64,000 nucleotides of DNA from Bolinopsis microptera (Eukaryota > Ctenophora > Tentaculata > Lobata > Bolinopsidae). The notes beneath the pieces were generated by a model. The model saw nothing but the letters and a program-made list of their open reading frames with translations. It ran no database searches and was not told the DNA's origin. The translations under genes were made by a program, and so were the position numbers. This document shows, piece after piece, positions 44,097-55,625 of the stretch. Each line of letters begins with the position of its first letter. The stretch's first letter is position 1. Location: contig NC_087080.1 of the NCBI RefSeq assembly GCF_026151205.1, positions 9,079,720-9,143,719 of the forward strand, in the 5' to 3' direction.

Positions 44097-44979
44097 AAAT
44101 ACGTACGCCTTCTGTCGTAAAAACCCTTTATGAAAATGTGGCTTCACAGGTGTTCAGAGAAAGAAATAGCACACCTTTTTTTCTTGAGGACATAGTGAGA
44201 TTGTATTTGTTTAGCACGAAGGGTTGTCCGATTTAGTCGTCCTTTGTCGACATAATGATTTAATCTTCTTTGTATCGCATCTGATTTTAACGAAGCTGTT
44301 TCCTTGGAAAAAATAAGGAATAAATTATCAATCATTTTTAATTGCTGTTATATCATTAAACTTAATTGATCGATTCAGAATATTCTGTATATTGAAATGT
44401 AGCGAACCTTAATTCTGTATCAAACTTCTCCTTTACTTTATTTACGCCAGCGATTTATTTTATTTAGTCATATTCTTCCATGCTAACATTAATTCTGAAT
44501 GAGGATAATTGTTTTAATACATCGCATGGTCTGTAGGAAGGGTCGTTATGGATGCTACAACATTCGTCCCTGACAGAAAATATCCCAATTTTTTGTTCTT
44601 CGATCATTGCTATCGAAAAATTGCACCAAAAGTCAGACTTTACTCTCGAAGTTATGACTTTTCAAAAGTAACTAAAACCGCTAATTACAATTAATAAATT
44701 ATCAATAATGTATGTAATGATATATCAATAATATATATCAATGAATAAATTATCAATAATTTTTTATTGCTGATATCATTAAATTTAATCGATCGATTCA
44801 GAATATTCCAGTATATTGAAATGTAGCGAACCTTAGTTCAGTTACAAACTTCTCCTTTACTTAATATGTTTGGTCATGTTTTTCCATGCGCACATCAGCA
44901 TTGCCTGCCAGTAGAATGTGAATGCAGCCAATCTCTTCTGGTATTGCTTCTTCACATTGAAGTCCGCCGGCACACAACA

Positions 44980-45215
44980 TTGTGTCCCTGAACAGCAAGA
45001 TGAAGAGGAGTTTGAAGGGGAGATAGATTTTAACACTCCATGTTCTGAGTAGAACCTTCCTGGACTCTAGAGACTCGCTGATACGGCGGAGCAGGGGTTT
45101 AGAAAAGGACTGCTCAGGGGGCAGGGGTTTAGGAGAGGAGAGCTCAGGGGGGTCATGAGGGGAGGAGACTAGAGAGTCATCTGGGGTATCGGAGTCTGGT
45201 ACCATAACATGGCTG
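44980..45215 (-). pseudogene. Pro-rich exon, duplicate of the 29.9-kb exon
   Basis: After a ctctcag acceptor the frame reads VMVPDSDTPDDSLVSSPHDP, LSSPKPLPPEQSFSKPLLRR and a hydrophobic stretch (IYLPFKLLFILLF). The shared start with 29733-29945 marks duplication. It may be part of the TMEM245-like gene; not proven. Confidence 0.4.
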
Positions 45216-45423
45216 AGAGATTTAGTTATCAGTACACTGAGAGTAATTTGCTTTTCAATTAAATAAAGAAAATTGTCGAACCATGGCTAATGGCTATGAA
45301 AATTGAAAAATCAGCACTGCTAAAAATAAGAATATCTTTGATAAAGATACTTTACAAACCGGAACCTTCTCTTTTAACCTTGTAACATGGTTGACCCTTC
45401 ATTCGTTATTGAAGGGCAATTAC

Positions 45424-45600
45424 GTTTCGATCTGTCAGACGGGAGAGTTAGTACCTGGTGAAATGTTGTGCTCGTCAGCCTGAACTTCTTCACAGCACAG
45501 TACAGTATATTTGAGAACTGGCCCGTAGTGTCCTCTGCCAACTGTTCGATGTCCTCTCCGGGAAGCTGGATCTCACGTAGAGAATCACGTGCACTGTCGG
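45424..45600 (-). CDS. exon-like frame ARDSLREIQLPGEDIEQLAE
   Basis: The frame continues DTTGQFSNILYCAVKKFRLT and ends near a weak GTACTA donor. A copy of its 5' half lies near 38000-38090. Its position just downstream of the TMEM245-like exons, and its helical, amphipathic character, would fit the loop after the transmembrane exon, but similarity is not evident by eye. Confidence 0.35.
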
Positions 45601-46189
45601 CCAGCATAATTTATAACTGGTCAGATTACAACAGAATATTCTGTTTTGAGCTGTTTCCTTAAAATAATACAAAATATTATTTACTGGACATGTTTAGTCT
45701 TGCTATTACATGCAGATTTGTGCCCTCTTCATCAAGGAGTGGCTCCTTCAACAGTATAGGAACACTGGATAGTTGTTTTTCAAGTTCTATTCAATTTCCT
45801 GATAAGAACACAATTTTGTACTCGAACGATAGCATTTTGTTTCCGTTGTTATCTCCCCAATATAGGGGAGCACGTCAAATCCTTCAGACATTCAAGTTTT
45901 CCGGATCCCTGTGAACTGCCTTCGGACGGGATCCGCGTCAAGAAGACTTAATGCTGCCGAAATGTGTTGATTAAAAATGGGCATTGCATTGGCAAGTTAG
46001 CAGTGTACATTATTGAGTGACAGCTTATACACCTGAAATAAAGTGGTTCAGTCGAAGCTTAATCTCTCCAATAGTTAGTTATAGTATGTGGTTTAACATT
46101 ATAATATATTTCTAGTAAATTTTAAATAACACACTTATAATTAAGTGTGATGATGTGCGGTGTTGATATTGTGTTAATGATGAAATCAC

Positions 46190-46279
46190 AAATATTAGAT
46201 CAAACTTCCAGTTGATCATCAAAATTATGATGAGGATTATTGCTAGTATCATGAGGACTACAATAGATCCTGAAACCAC
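46190..46279 (-). CDS. TMEM245-like exon with one transmembrane helix
   Basis: The acceptor ttctgtcag is followed by VVSGSIVVLMILAIILIIIL and MINW. The human protein has a like helix after the linker region. Its 3' boundary is not clear. A duplicate of the downstream edge lies near 38720. Confidence 0.5.
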
Positions 46280-46569
46280 CTGACAGAAGATAAGGGTTAT
46301 TGTGGAGGTTGATTGTTGAAAAACAGTTAGTGTACTCTGAATATATTAAATCTAAAATTGTAACTTAAGTAACTTATGTTATCCATGCTGGTAAAGGGAA
46401 CTATAAAATAGAAGGCTGATTACAACACGAAATATCTTACTGACCCCCTCTTGTAGTCTGGGGAGAGTGTTATGTTTAACATGTAATTAAGACTCCCGAT
46501 ACTACCCTTCTTGTATATCACCATAATACAACTAATATAACCTAACTAATCTAAGAAACAAGTCCTCAC

Positions 46570-47015
46570 CTCTGAGTAAGTCCGAGGAATTTGTAGAGTT
46601 GGCAAGCAGCCAGGAAGATGCAGAAGAGACAGGACAACCTGAGGACAAAGAAGACATCTCGGCTGATCAGAGTGAAGAGGACAGTCCAAGCGAGTAGAAT
46701 GAAGTACTTGTCAGTGTTGATTCTGTTATTATTCTCCAGGAACTTCAGAGAGGCTTGCTTTATAGGTCGTCTGGAAGTGGCGGGGGTCTGGTACCTGGTT
46801 TTGTTAGGGGCGGGGGTTGAAAAGCGTGATGGGGCGGGGGTCATGAAGCCTGATGGGGCCGGGGTATTGATTGGAGTACTGCTGGAGTGAGGCACCTCCT
46901 TAATCAGATCCATTTTCTTCTTTATAACTGGGGTAAACACCTCCTCCCATTCCTCCTCTATCCGAACTTGCTCTATCTTCCAACTAGAACCAGTGTTGGT
47001 ACTTGTGCCGGTAGT
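46570..47015 (-). CDS. TMEM245: TMEM245-like exon C (linker and membrane segments)
   Basis: The frame holds a Glu-rich start (RIEEEWEEVFTPVIKKK), a Ser/Thr/Pro-rich linker with repeated TPAPS/STPAP words, then NTDKYFILLAWTVLFTLISR and VFFVLRLSCLFCIFLAACQL, ending at a GTGAGG donor in phase 2. Human TMEM245 has the same plan: a Ser/Pro linker, then SDIYFVSLVWAIVG and a long hydrophobic pair. The 5' edge merges in frame with the endonuclease of the Penelope-like element, so the natural acceptor is not visible. The family is related to AI-2E-type membrane transporters; its substrate is unknown to me. Confidence 0.6.
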
Positions 47016-49200
47016 GGTACTGGTACTAGAACCCTTTGCCTCTGGTATTTGCCTCTGGCGTGAGGTGAGGGATTTGAGGACTTCGGTGTTGTTCCAGGAG
47101 ATGGTGTGGCCGGTGGTCAGGGCATGATCTGCAGGGGCTGATTTGATTCTGTCTGTGGATTCGTCGATGGCGTTGTTGAGTCTGTAACATCGTTCGTGTT
47201 CTTTCATGCGGTGGACCAAGGGTCTGTAGGTCTGTCCGGCGTATTTGGAGGGGCACTGTGAGCAGGAAATTTCGTAGATGGTGTTGGGAGTGAGGTGAGT
47301 AGGGGGTGTGGTCTTCGTTTTGGTGAGGAGGTTGCGGAGGGAGGTAGCAGAGGAGTGGAAGACTTTGATGTCATGATGGTGGTGATGCGGTGAGGAGGGA
47401 AGCCGTTCTGGAGGCAAACGTGTCGTACTGTCTGGAGTTCGTCGTCAAGGTGTTGGGGTGAGCAGATGTTGTGGGCTCTTCTGGTCAGTGATCGTATGAC
47501 TGCGTTCTTAGATGAGTTGGTGGTGCAGGAGGAGTACTTGGTGTAGAGGTTGGTGTGGGTGGGTTTTCTGTAGACTGATGTGGATTTGTCAGGGTGGATG
47601 AGAACGTCAAGGAAGGGTATAGTTCCGTCTGTAGAGGGATGTTCTTGGGTAAAGTTGAGGTCTTCAGTAAGGGAGTTAAGGAATGTAAGGAAGGATTCTG
47701 CGTGGTTTCTGTCTCTGAAAGATCCAAGGCCGTCGTCAACGAAAATGGGAGTAAGTCAACGAAATGGGAGTAAGTGTTCGGAGGGTCAGGACATGAGGAT
47801 AAAGCTAAGGTCTCGATTTCAGCAAGGCGGATTTCAGCTAGTTCAACAATGAGGGGGGATCCCATTGTACCACCTTCGTCTTGGGAGTAGAAGGAGCCGT
47901 TGAATTCAAGGTATGAGTTGTCAAGGCAAAAGTTGAGGGGGGTGTTGTAGAAGCTGACTACGGGACGGATAGGTGCGCCGGGTTTGTGTATCTTAGGTTG
48001 TCCGTAAAGTTGAGGCATCTAGGATGTAGGTTGCGCATCTTGTGGTATAGGTCGGTCGTAATCTTCTTGTCGGTGTGTAGTTTCTTGAGGACTTTCTGTA
48101 GTTTAGTGGTAACGGATTGAGTGGGGTCTTTCGTTAAGAGGGTGTAACTACCTGAGGATAAGTGGTCGGTAACTTTGGTTATGTATTGATCGTGAGTCAG
48201 TACAACAGTGGCGTTGCCCCCTATCAGCAGGAAGAAATTTCAATTCAGATTTCTTAGATTTTAAAGATTTAAGAGCGGTACGTTGTTGTAGAGTCAAATT
48301 GTCGGTGGTCATGTCACGTTTATTGTCAAATTTAGATAATACAGAGGTGACCTGATATGTGGCTGAGGCTTCCATGCCTTCTCCTAGTTGTTTAGTGATA
48401 TTCTGTATGAGGGGAGCCAGGTCGGGGGTAGGATCTGAGGTGGGTGTCGGGACGAACTTCAGTCCAAGGGAGAGGACGTCAGTTTCAGCTGTGGAGAGGG
48501 TCTGTCCAGAGAGGTTGATCACTGTTTTGGCTGTGGTGTCTTTCTTGGGGGTAGGTGAGGTCTTGAGGAGGGGACCATGAAATGTGGGAGAGGGTATTTA
48601 AGAGTGTCGAGCGTTTTAAGAGTGTCGTAGGGTGAGAGGAACGGGGTGTCGTATTCTGAGAGTAGTACCGCGAACTTCTTTTGGTGAGTAAGGAGTTGTT
48701 TTCTGTGGGTGTATGAGGATTTTTTGGTGTTGAGGTGTCCTAGTTTCTGAAAATATTGAGGGGTTATGAGTGATTCTATGTGTCTGAGGTTGTGCTCATA
48801 AGTGCGTTTGTGTTGTGCATATTTGAGGCGATAGTGGTTGAGTCTTTCAGTGATGAGGAGGTTAGATGCGTGAGTGAGGACTTCAGTTGAGCGTTTGGTG
48901 GATAGTGGGTTGGTGAGTCTGAGTCCCTTAGGGATGAGTGAGTGATCACGGCAGGTTTTCAGGAATGATATGTGACATGAGTTAATGGCCATGTGTTCTA
49001 TGCTGTGAGAGGTGGTTTTGGCCAGTGTGGATGCATGCTGTCCAAATAGTGATATGAGTGAGTCATTAAATGAAAGTTGGGTGGTAGGGTTGATGTGTTG
49101 ATTAGGTGTTTGTGTTGTAAGGTTGGTGTGTTGATTAGGTGTTTCTGTGGATTCTGCACTGTTTGCTGTCTGATCCATAGGGGTGGTGTTGCGTATCAAA
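47015..49200 (-). mobile_element. decayed canonical Penelope-like element (RT then GIY-YIG)
   Basis: On the - strand in order: an N-terminal region at 48519-49199, NLSGQTLSTAETDVLSLGLK at 48148-48522, RT words LYGQPKIHKPGAPIRPVVSF and GGTMGSPLIVELAEI at 47485-48018, then GIY-YIG at about 47040-47417 (YEISCSQCPSKYAGQTYRPL, then VHRMKEHER). The endonuclease follows the RT, as in Penelope/Poseidon/Neptune-type elements. Part of the RT is missing and the reading frame changes several times, so it is dead. It sits between TMEM245-like exons B and C. A fragment of the same family is at 23199-23630. Confidence 0.85.
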
Positions 49201-49436
49201 ATAGTTATACTGTTCCAGCGTCTCCAGTCCGTACCCTCCTGTCAGGGAGATATACTCTACTAGGTCGGTAAACATGTCTATAAAGTCTATCATATCAGTG
49301 AGGAGGATAGCAAGGATAATAAGGAGGGAGGTTATCATCTCCTTGTAGGTTATCAGGGTAACGGCTCCTACCCATAGTAGGAACTGTTGGAGAGCGTAGA
49401 ACGGTAACACTACTATACCCAGCACTAGTGGCACGC
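49197..49436 (-). CDS. TMEM245: TMEM245-like exon B
   Basis: Acceptor atactcttatacag precedes VPLVLGIVVLPFYALQQFLL, ITYKEMITSLLIILAILLTD and VEYISLTGGYGLETLEQYN. Two or more hydrophobic helices are evident. Position right after exon A fits the human order. The 3' end runs directly into the Penelope-like element, and no donor is seen before the junction. A near-identical duplicate is at 43884-44096. Confidence 0.6.
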
Positions 49437-49577
49437 CTGTATAAGAGTATTGGTAATTAATAGCCTATAACTAATAATAAAAGCAGTAGTTTAATGGTAA
49501 CCCACTACTATCAGAAAAATAAAAATACGTTGTCATGGTAACCTACTATTAAAAGTACGTTGCCATGGTAACCTACC

Positions 49578-49697
49578 ACTCTCAGTAAGCGTGTCGATGC
49601 CAGTAATAGTGAGATGTTTCTTGACGGGATATAACACAGCTCCAAATAGTAGAGCCCAGAGGAGCGGTCTTATACAGAACTCTAACATGTAGAACAC
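49578..49697 (-). CDS. TMEM245: TMEM245-like exon A
   Basis: A 120-bp exon bounded by ctacag and GTAGGT. It reads VFYMLEFCIRPLLWALLFGA then VLYPVKKHLT, matching human TMEM245 [20 protein letters not shown] and HPFKSSLT almost position by position. This is the segment that identifies the gene. Upstream N-terminal exons are not certain; the LTATSGDL-repeat frame at 49990-50140 is a candidate. Confidence 0.8.
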
Positions 49698-49784
49698 CTG
49701 TAGTTAGCTTTAGTTACTTAATCTTGTGATACCACTTACTAAACTTAATAAAGTTAACAACCGTTTCTTAATACGAACCAATAA

Positions 49785-49955
49785 GACCAGTTGTGGGTTT
49801 TGGGTATGTTCAGGGTATTTGGCTAAATTGGGCCTAATTTGGACCAAATATGGGCTTGGCTGCCCCGCGGGCACCGTTTGGCGGTTGGGGTCCGGGACCC
49901 CCTCAAAAGTTCGGTCACCGGTCTTAGTTTGTTGGACAACTGCTATCGCGCGCGC
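49785..49955 (-). mobile_element. solo end of the 33.7-kb foldback family
   Basis: The reverse complement matches 33665-33838 closely, including GTCCCGGACCCCAACCGCC and GCCCGCGGGGCAGCC. It lies just 5' of TMEM245-like exon A. Confidence 0.8.
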
Positions 49956-50011
49956 ATGGCTAGACCATTAACAATGGTCAACTATTATATCATGGCACAA
50001 ACTGTAATTGA

Positions 50012-50100
50012 TTCAGGTCTCCAGAGGTGGCTGTCAGGTCTAGCTCTAAGTCTCCAGAGGTGGCTGTCAGGTCTCCAGAGGTGGCTGTCAGGTTAAGGTC
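50012..50100 (-). repeat. 21-bp repeats coding LTATSGDL
   Basis: Three near-perfect copies of GTCTCCAGAGGTGGCTGTCAG. On the - strand they keep an open frame giving LTATSGDL three times in an acidic context (EEETSDLELDL). The frame ends near a donor-like site, so this may be an N-terminal exon. The EEETSDL part recurs at 42130. Confidence 0.6.
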
Positions 50101-50732
50101 TAGCTCTAGGTCTGATGTTTCTTCTTCAATACAAACCTGTAAAAACGTATGTTTTGAATACGCTATCATTATGTCGATTGTGTAACAAGTTATAAAATCA
50201 TTGCAAGTGATTTTATAGGGCAAACTTAAATTTTGAAATAAACGTTAATCAACTTTTATGCATGCACCTATTGCCCAGTGGTTGGACCGAAACCATAATT
50301 ATGGAAGGGAAGGCATCTCTTCAACCATCTGTCAATCCTCGATTTCCACAGGCTCAGTTTTCCCATCCCTCTCATTTTGGGATTCAAATTTGGGTTGACC
50401 AATCTGTTTGTAATAATAATAGAGGTTATCAGAATAAAAGGTAATTTATTATCACGCAGTCGACTTAATGAAAAGCGAATGTACGGTTAAAATGAAATAT
50501 ATAAACAAATTTGTGCGCATAGTCTCAACTATATATTTTTTTTCTTGAAAATAAGTGTAATAAGTACGCAGCAAGGATCTCCTTCTTATAAATACGGTCC
50601 TAGCAGGTTCCTGTCATGTTGGTTCTTCGAAAAGAGGAAGTCTGTATCTGCATTCTCCCGTACTCTTCTGTAGATCCTCTCCACGAACCTCTACTGTTCA
50701 AAGGCACCTTTAGTCTTCTTACCAATTGTTTA

Positions 50733-51326
50733 CTAGGATCGTCTTACTGATATGCTAACTAGCTTATTGTTAACCCATTCTAGCGTTGTTATGTGTAATC
50801 TTTGTATGGTACAGCTCTCCCTCCTTATTTCATTGTCCACCAATAGAGAGATAGGTGTGTTGTCTTCTCTCCCGAACACTAGACCGTTACTGGATCTTTT
50901 AATATTAGTTGCGGTGCGATTCACCAGATTATAGCGTTTCATGAAGCCATAGACGTTTGAAAACCTTACCATACGTACGCCTTTTCTGTCGAAAAAACCC
51001 TTGATGATAAGTTGAGCATCGAGCACAGTCAGTGGAAAGCCCCAGTTACAAAGTTCGTTGAGCGTATTCACTAGTCGTGTTTCTTCTTGTGGTAGAATGG
51101 TAGGAGCTCTTCCAGGAGGGCCTGTGTGATTTTTGTTTATTTTGTCTCCTATCGTCCTTCTGGGGACTGAATAAACGGATGCTGCTTCCTTCTGACTCAA
51201 TCTTCCCGATACAACTGCCGAAATTGCATTGCTGAGCTGTTCAGTTGTGTATCGTGACTTATAGCCTCTCCCAGAATTCCCTTCTTTTTGTAGGTCCTCG
51301 GCATAGCAAATGAAAACGTCGCACAA
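50733..51326 (-). pseudogene. pogo/Tigger-type HTH N-terminal fragment
   Basis: The frame carries a psq-type HTH (YTTEQLSNAISAVVSGRLSQ, KEAASVYSVPRRTIGDKI), then a CENP-B/Tc5-type HTH (PTILPQEETRLVNTLNELCN, WGFPLTVLDAQLIIKGF). The DDE core is absent. A second partial copy of the IIKGFYDRRRTY words lies at 51330-51440, and a scrap near 44104. It is distinct from the intact pogo-type gene at 0.3-3.35 kb. Confidence 0.75.
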
Positions 51327-51459
51327 CGCAAATACGTACGCCTTCTGTCGTAAAAACCCTTTATGATCAGATGAACATCATAGGGAGTTGAGAGGTGACA
51401 CACGTTTTCCTTCTCATCAGTTTCCTCGCCAAAAACCAAACTTGCTATCCAAACTCAAC

Positions 51460-53310
51460 CATTTCCCATGATTTTCTATACTTCTTCCTTTGTTTCACTT
51501 TCTCTGTTTACTTCACATTTCACAATGGAGTTCTAATAATTAACTCTGATGATGTGCACGTTATATTATTGTGTGTCGTCTATCCTCCTGAAAATAATAA
51601 TTTGCTTCTTAGATAATTGTCTCCTTCAGTGCTATATGTATCGTGTATAATTGTATCATCCAGATTGTATTTTGTGTGATAATCTTTATTGATAATCTAA
51701 GAAGGATGTTAATTTTTAGTTCACATTTTTCTTTTGAATGTACTACATTATGTAGAAGGTAGAAGAATGTGAACTAAAGAATTTTGGTTTTCTAATTTCT
51801 TCTATGTTACATTAAAATGCTAAAAGTTCGTCTGATTTGTTATATTTTGAGTAGCTCTCAAACTGGAGCTCTAGTCTGGTTACATCCTGTAACCCTGTAA
51901 CCCTGTATGGTGTTGGAATATTCTTCTTCTTCCTTCTTGTTCTCTTTCCCATCCATTATTCTGTAACGTTCTAGAATTTCGGCCTTTTTGTCCTTAGTGT
52001 TAAATTATGTTAAGTTATATATGCGTCACAATATGATTTTGGCGCTATAATTTACGATTGACGTATGTTATCGTCAGTACACACTATTTATTGTGGAAAT
52101 TTAATTACTCAAGTTAGCCTGATAGCCTCTTCGTAATGGAACAAAATTATAAACATCTACCTCAACAACAGTTTCTATTTTCTTCAATAAGATTCTAGTT
52201 TTAGCTCGTATGATTGCATCTTGATGTAGTCGAGTCAAGTCCAACGGATTATTATTAATGTGTCTATGTACTCTGAGCCATTATGTCATATATGCATTGA
52301 TTGCTACAGCGTTAAAACTGAGTGGAGTTGGGTTAAAAACATATAAGAGATACGATGATTTACAGCGTTGCTACAGCGTTGTCTAATTTATATCAACTAC
52401 GCTGTATGGACATGACTAAGAAATAGGCCTAACTGACGTGAATAAATATTATACAATATTTCTCCATGTTTTGTTGTTTTAACCGCATTTGTATAACTAT
52501 TATTGATCTGTCTACATTTCACAAAGCCTCTACACACCGGACGTTAAAAAGCATGGTGCTATCGGTACCACTTAGGGGACCCTATCAATTTAAAGACTTC
52601 TCTGCGAATTAGGCAATACATGGCCATGGGTTTCGTTTAACTTTAAATGTATGTCTTTGAGGATTAGGTAGAATCGTAACATTAAACATGTGTGTGGGTT
52701 GCGGTCCGTTTGTGTGTGCACACTGTACAGTGTACACAGGTTGCCAAGTGACAGATTCTTCAGATATAGAATTACGTTATAGGCATGCATTAACATTCTG
52801 TTCGAAGTAAAATATGTTATGTTATCTGCTGATATGAGCTCTTACTATTGTGTTCGAATTCTTTGTTAAATGTTAACTTTTGTAGGAAGTTCGCTGCTAG
52901 TGCTCATTGTCAATTGTCATATCACAAATGTTCCGCTGTTGTGGACACTGTTGCTTCCATAGCTTTTATGACGGCTTACAGCTGATGCTCACAATACATT
53001 GTGTCATATGTACATTGTACAATGTTCATTTATGCTTACAAATAATTGAAATTGTTGGTCGCAGATAATATCAAGCTAATAATATTAAACTAAGATGTTT
53101 TAGCTTTCCTCGTAAAAACATCACACTCCTGGTCAAGATATCCATTCTACGCTCTGTGATTTAGAGAGTTTTGGTTATATTCACAATTGTGGGTGTCTCT
53201 TGTCAGGTGGGTCAGACTGAAAGATTTAGCAGGTAATTAGCAGGTTTAAGTTATTAGGTAATTAGCAGGTTTCTCGATTTCTTGTGACCTGGTGGTAAGG
53301 AAACCCTGTG
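51460..53310. other. no supported gene
   Basis: AT-rich. 51880-52020 duplicates 43600-43730. A short word duplication (gctacagcgttg) is at 52300-52380. No frame, RNA gene or element end could be defended. Confidence 0.4.
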
Positions 53311-53669
53311 TCTCGGGTACGTGGCAGGCCCGCAGCGTGGGGCAAGAAGCCCTCCCTGCTAATCTTACTCCTTGTGCGAGGATGTTGGAGCACGAAATTT
53401 CATTATCTTGTATTTTTATTTTAAATATTTTGATCTCTCAACAATGAAGCTAATCTATGGCCAATAGGAGGATCCTTACAGTAATGTTAAATTCTAGAAA
53501 ATAACCGATGGATTCTAGAAAGTAGCAGCTTTTGTGAATCCATTTAAGTAGATTCTGAGCATATTCAGGTGTACTCACTTGATAGTAATCAAGTGCTCCC
53601 AAACAAAACTGGAATAATTCATAGCATAACTTACGTTATGTATACCCAGTTCCTCTGTATATATTATAT

Positions 53670-54068
53670 CAGTGATGCACGCCGGTTCATTTTTCGCCAA
53701 CCGGCGGCGGCGTGCCCAAAATGGCCCGGCGTGGCGGCGTTCGGCGGCGTGGAACATAGTTTTGTCAAAATTTAGGTTTGAATTTTCAGGCCCACAAAAA
53801 TTGTGGCGTACGTGCCTGCATGAAATAATGATGTAATAAGTGTGGTTTTTACAATTATATTTGGTGATTTTTACAATTATATTTAAGAAAAATCAAATTC
53901 TTAACATTGTCATTGGACAATTTGGATCTCCTAGAGTTCAAAATCAACCCCGACTGGCTCCATACTCTTCCTATTTCCTTTCACGCCACGCCGACTTGAG
54001 AGGTATCGGCGTGGCGGCGTGTGAAAATGTGCCGGCGCGGCGGCGTCCGGCGGCGGCGTGCATCACTG
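53670..54068. mobile_element. 399-bp hAT-type MITE with 8-bp target duplication
   Basis: Ends CAGTGATGCACGCCG and its inverse. The interior is rich in GGC/CGG words. TATTATAT flanks it at 53662-53669 and 54069-54076. At 59960-59975 the duplicated locus has a single TATTATAT with no insert. An 8-bp TSD and CAGTG ends are the hAT signature. Non-coding, so it depends on a hAT transposase elsewhere. Confidence 0.9.
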
Positions 54069-54309
54069 TATTATATTGTATTCCTTTTTGCAGTGGTCTT
54101 ACTTCTTGTGGTTCTGTTAGGATCAAGAAAAGTTTGAAAAAAGATTAAGAAATACGATGATCTAAATAAACATCAGTGTACCGGTGAAGCATATTAAGCA
54201 ATGTATTACGCTGGCTGATCGCAAAATCCAGCAAGGTCCAAGCAGCTTGGGGCATGTTTCCAAAGCCATGCTTCGATAAACATAGTATATATTCGTATAT
54301 TTGACTGGT

Positions 54310-54510
54310 TATTGCAAAGTCTCTATACGAGTCAAATTGATCTCCATACCCTTCTTAGTCCCTAAAATGCAGTCGACAGCAGACGAGCAAACATTAATAC
54401 CATTTTTACCCTGAACAGACAGCGTATCGAGAACTTCCTTTTTGATCGAGTCCAATTTTTCAGGGAAATCACAGCATAATCCAATCGCCTTCTTTGCAAT
54501 TGTACAACCA
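54310..54510 (-). CDS. terminal exon of unknown gene (N side at 55.2 kb)
   Basis: The frame reads IAKKAIGLCCDFPEKLDSIK, VLDTLSVQGKNGINVCSSAV, then GTKKGMEINLTRIETLQ and stop. A copy at 60530-60660 keeps most of the words with small indels. Likely 3' exon of the gene whose earlier exons are at 54.6-55.2 and 59.5 kb. Confidence 0.4.
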
Positions 54511-54599
54511 CTGTACGAATTTCAGGTATTGTTTGCGCTTTGCAATACAAATCTTGACTGAAAATTTGCTTACTCCGCTGTCTAGCAAATTTTAGGAAA

Positions 54600-55199
54600 G
54601 CTTACCTTCAGTTAGTTTTAGGTATGACTCACAAGTCATCTTTTTGAGCAGCTTACCGGCAACAGTGTCTGTAATTAGCCCGGCCTTCAGCAGTGGATTC
54701 GTTGAGCGGTCATAAATAGTTTCGAGCGAACGAGTACCACTACAGATAATTGACTGAGACATGTTGGAATTTCTCGGGATATCCGCCATGGCTCGGTGAT
54801 CCTCTATGGCATCATGAAGTGCGTCCGCTCTCTCCTGTGAACCACCGCATTCCACAAACAATGCCCCCATCCTTCGTAAGACAAAAGTTTCCGAAGGTCA
54901 GCTGTGAACACTTTCCTGTGCAGCATCATGAACATTTCAGGTTCCAACTCCAGTCTCTGGAGCCCCCCATAAGCAGCCATCATCCGACCAAGTAAGAGTT
55001 GCGAAATCCTGTGTTTCCCCAATCCTTATCTCCAGTCTGTGGAGCCCCCCATAACCCTCTTCCCCCAGAATCACTACGAGGAACTCCTCGTTGGTCGAGT
55101 TTTCCTTGATTACCGCTATTGTTGACTTTGGCTTTTTGACGACGAAAATCGGAATCAAACTGTATCCCTCCTCGTCACAAATGTTTATGTTTAACATAC
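54600..55199 (-). CDS. middle exon(s) of unknown gene
   Basis: After a tttatag acceptor at 55200 the frame reads MLNINICDEEGYSLIPIFVV, STNEEFLVVILGEEGYGGLH. A 72-bp internal duplication follows (TTATGGGGGGCTCCA words twice), then LQRLELEPEMFMMLHRKVFT, and, after a one-base frame change, MGALFVECGGSQERADALHD. The first codon is completed by the phase-2 donor of the 59.5-kb exon. No family is recognised. The duplication and frame change suggest a decaying copy. Confidence 0.45.
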
Positions 55200-55361
55200 T
55201 ATAAAACTGAAGCTGGGGTTATAAATAAAAAAGTAATAATCTATAGTAATGATATTGGTATAGTATCATACAAATATAAAATGGATGTTCACATTCGCTG
55301 GTATATAATAATGATAATTAGCTAACAAATTCCTTAATTAACTTAAACTCATTATCATATA

Positions 55362-55562
55362 CAGTAATACCTCGATTTACGGCGGATTTTTCCTTTCTCC
55401 CGAACTAGGTGAGTAGCGGGCTTTAGTTGTTCGATTGAGGCTGCCTGCTCTTTGCCCTCCTTGACAGCCTCTTTCACCTTATCTTCTATCAACCTTTCTA
55501 TTGACACCAGAGATAAGGTGAAAGATCTCGCGGTGAATCCGCCGATAACCTGGGGTATTACC
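55362..55562. mobile_element. about 200-bp pogo-like MITE
   Basis: It starts CAGTAATACCTCGATTTACG and ends in an approximate inverse (CCGATAACCTGGGGTATTAC); the GGCGGATT block is shared by both arms. A second inner hairpin (TCTTTCACCTTATCT/AGATAAGGTGAAAGA) lies inside. CAGTAATACCTCGATT is typical of Tigger/pogo termini. The 55355-55564 open frame lies wholly within it. Confidence 0.6.
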
Positions 55563-55625
55563 AAAATTGGTATAATACAAAATCAAATTATTATTATTAC
55601 CTTCATGAAAGTGTTCATGGTATGG

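Larger units (their letters stand above)
53320..54510. repeat. duplicated locus, copy 1 (filled)
   Basis: 53320-53535 matches 60280-60480; 53560-53669 plus 54069-54360 matches 59865-60275; 54365-54500 matches 60520-60660. The order of blocks differs between copies. This copy holds a 399-bp MITE that the other lacks. Confidence 0.85.

Noticed and set aside
48001-48580. + strand frames opposite the Penelope-like element
   Set aside because: Shadows of the element's own - strand coding remains.
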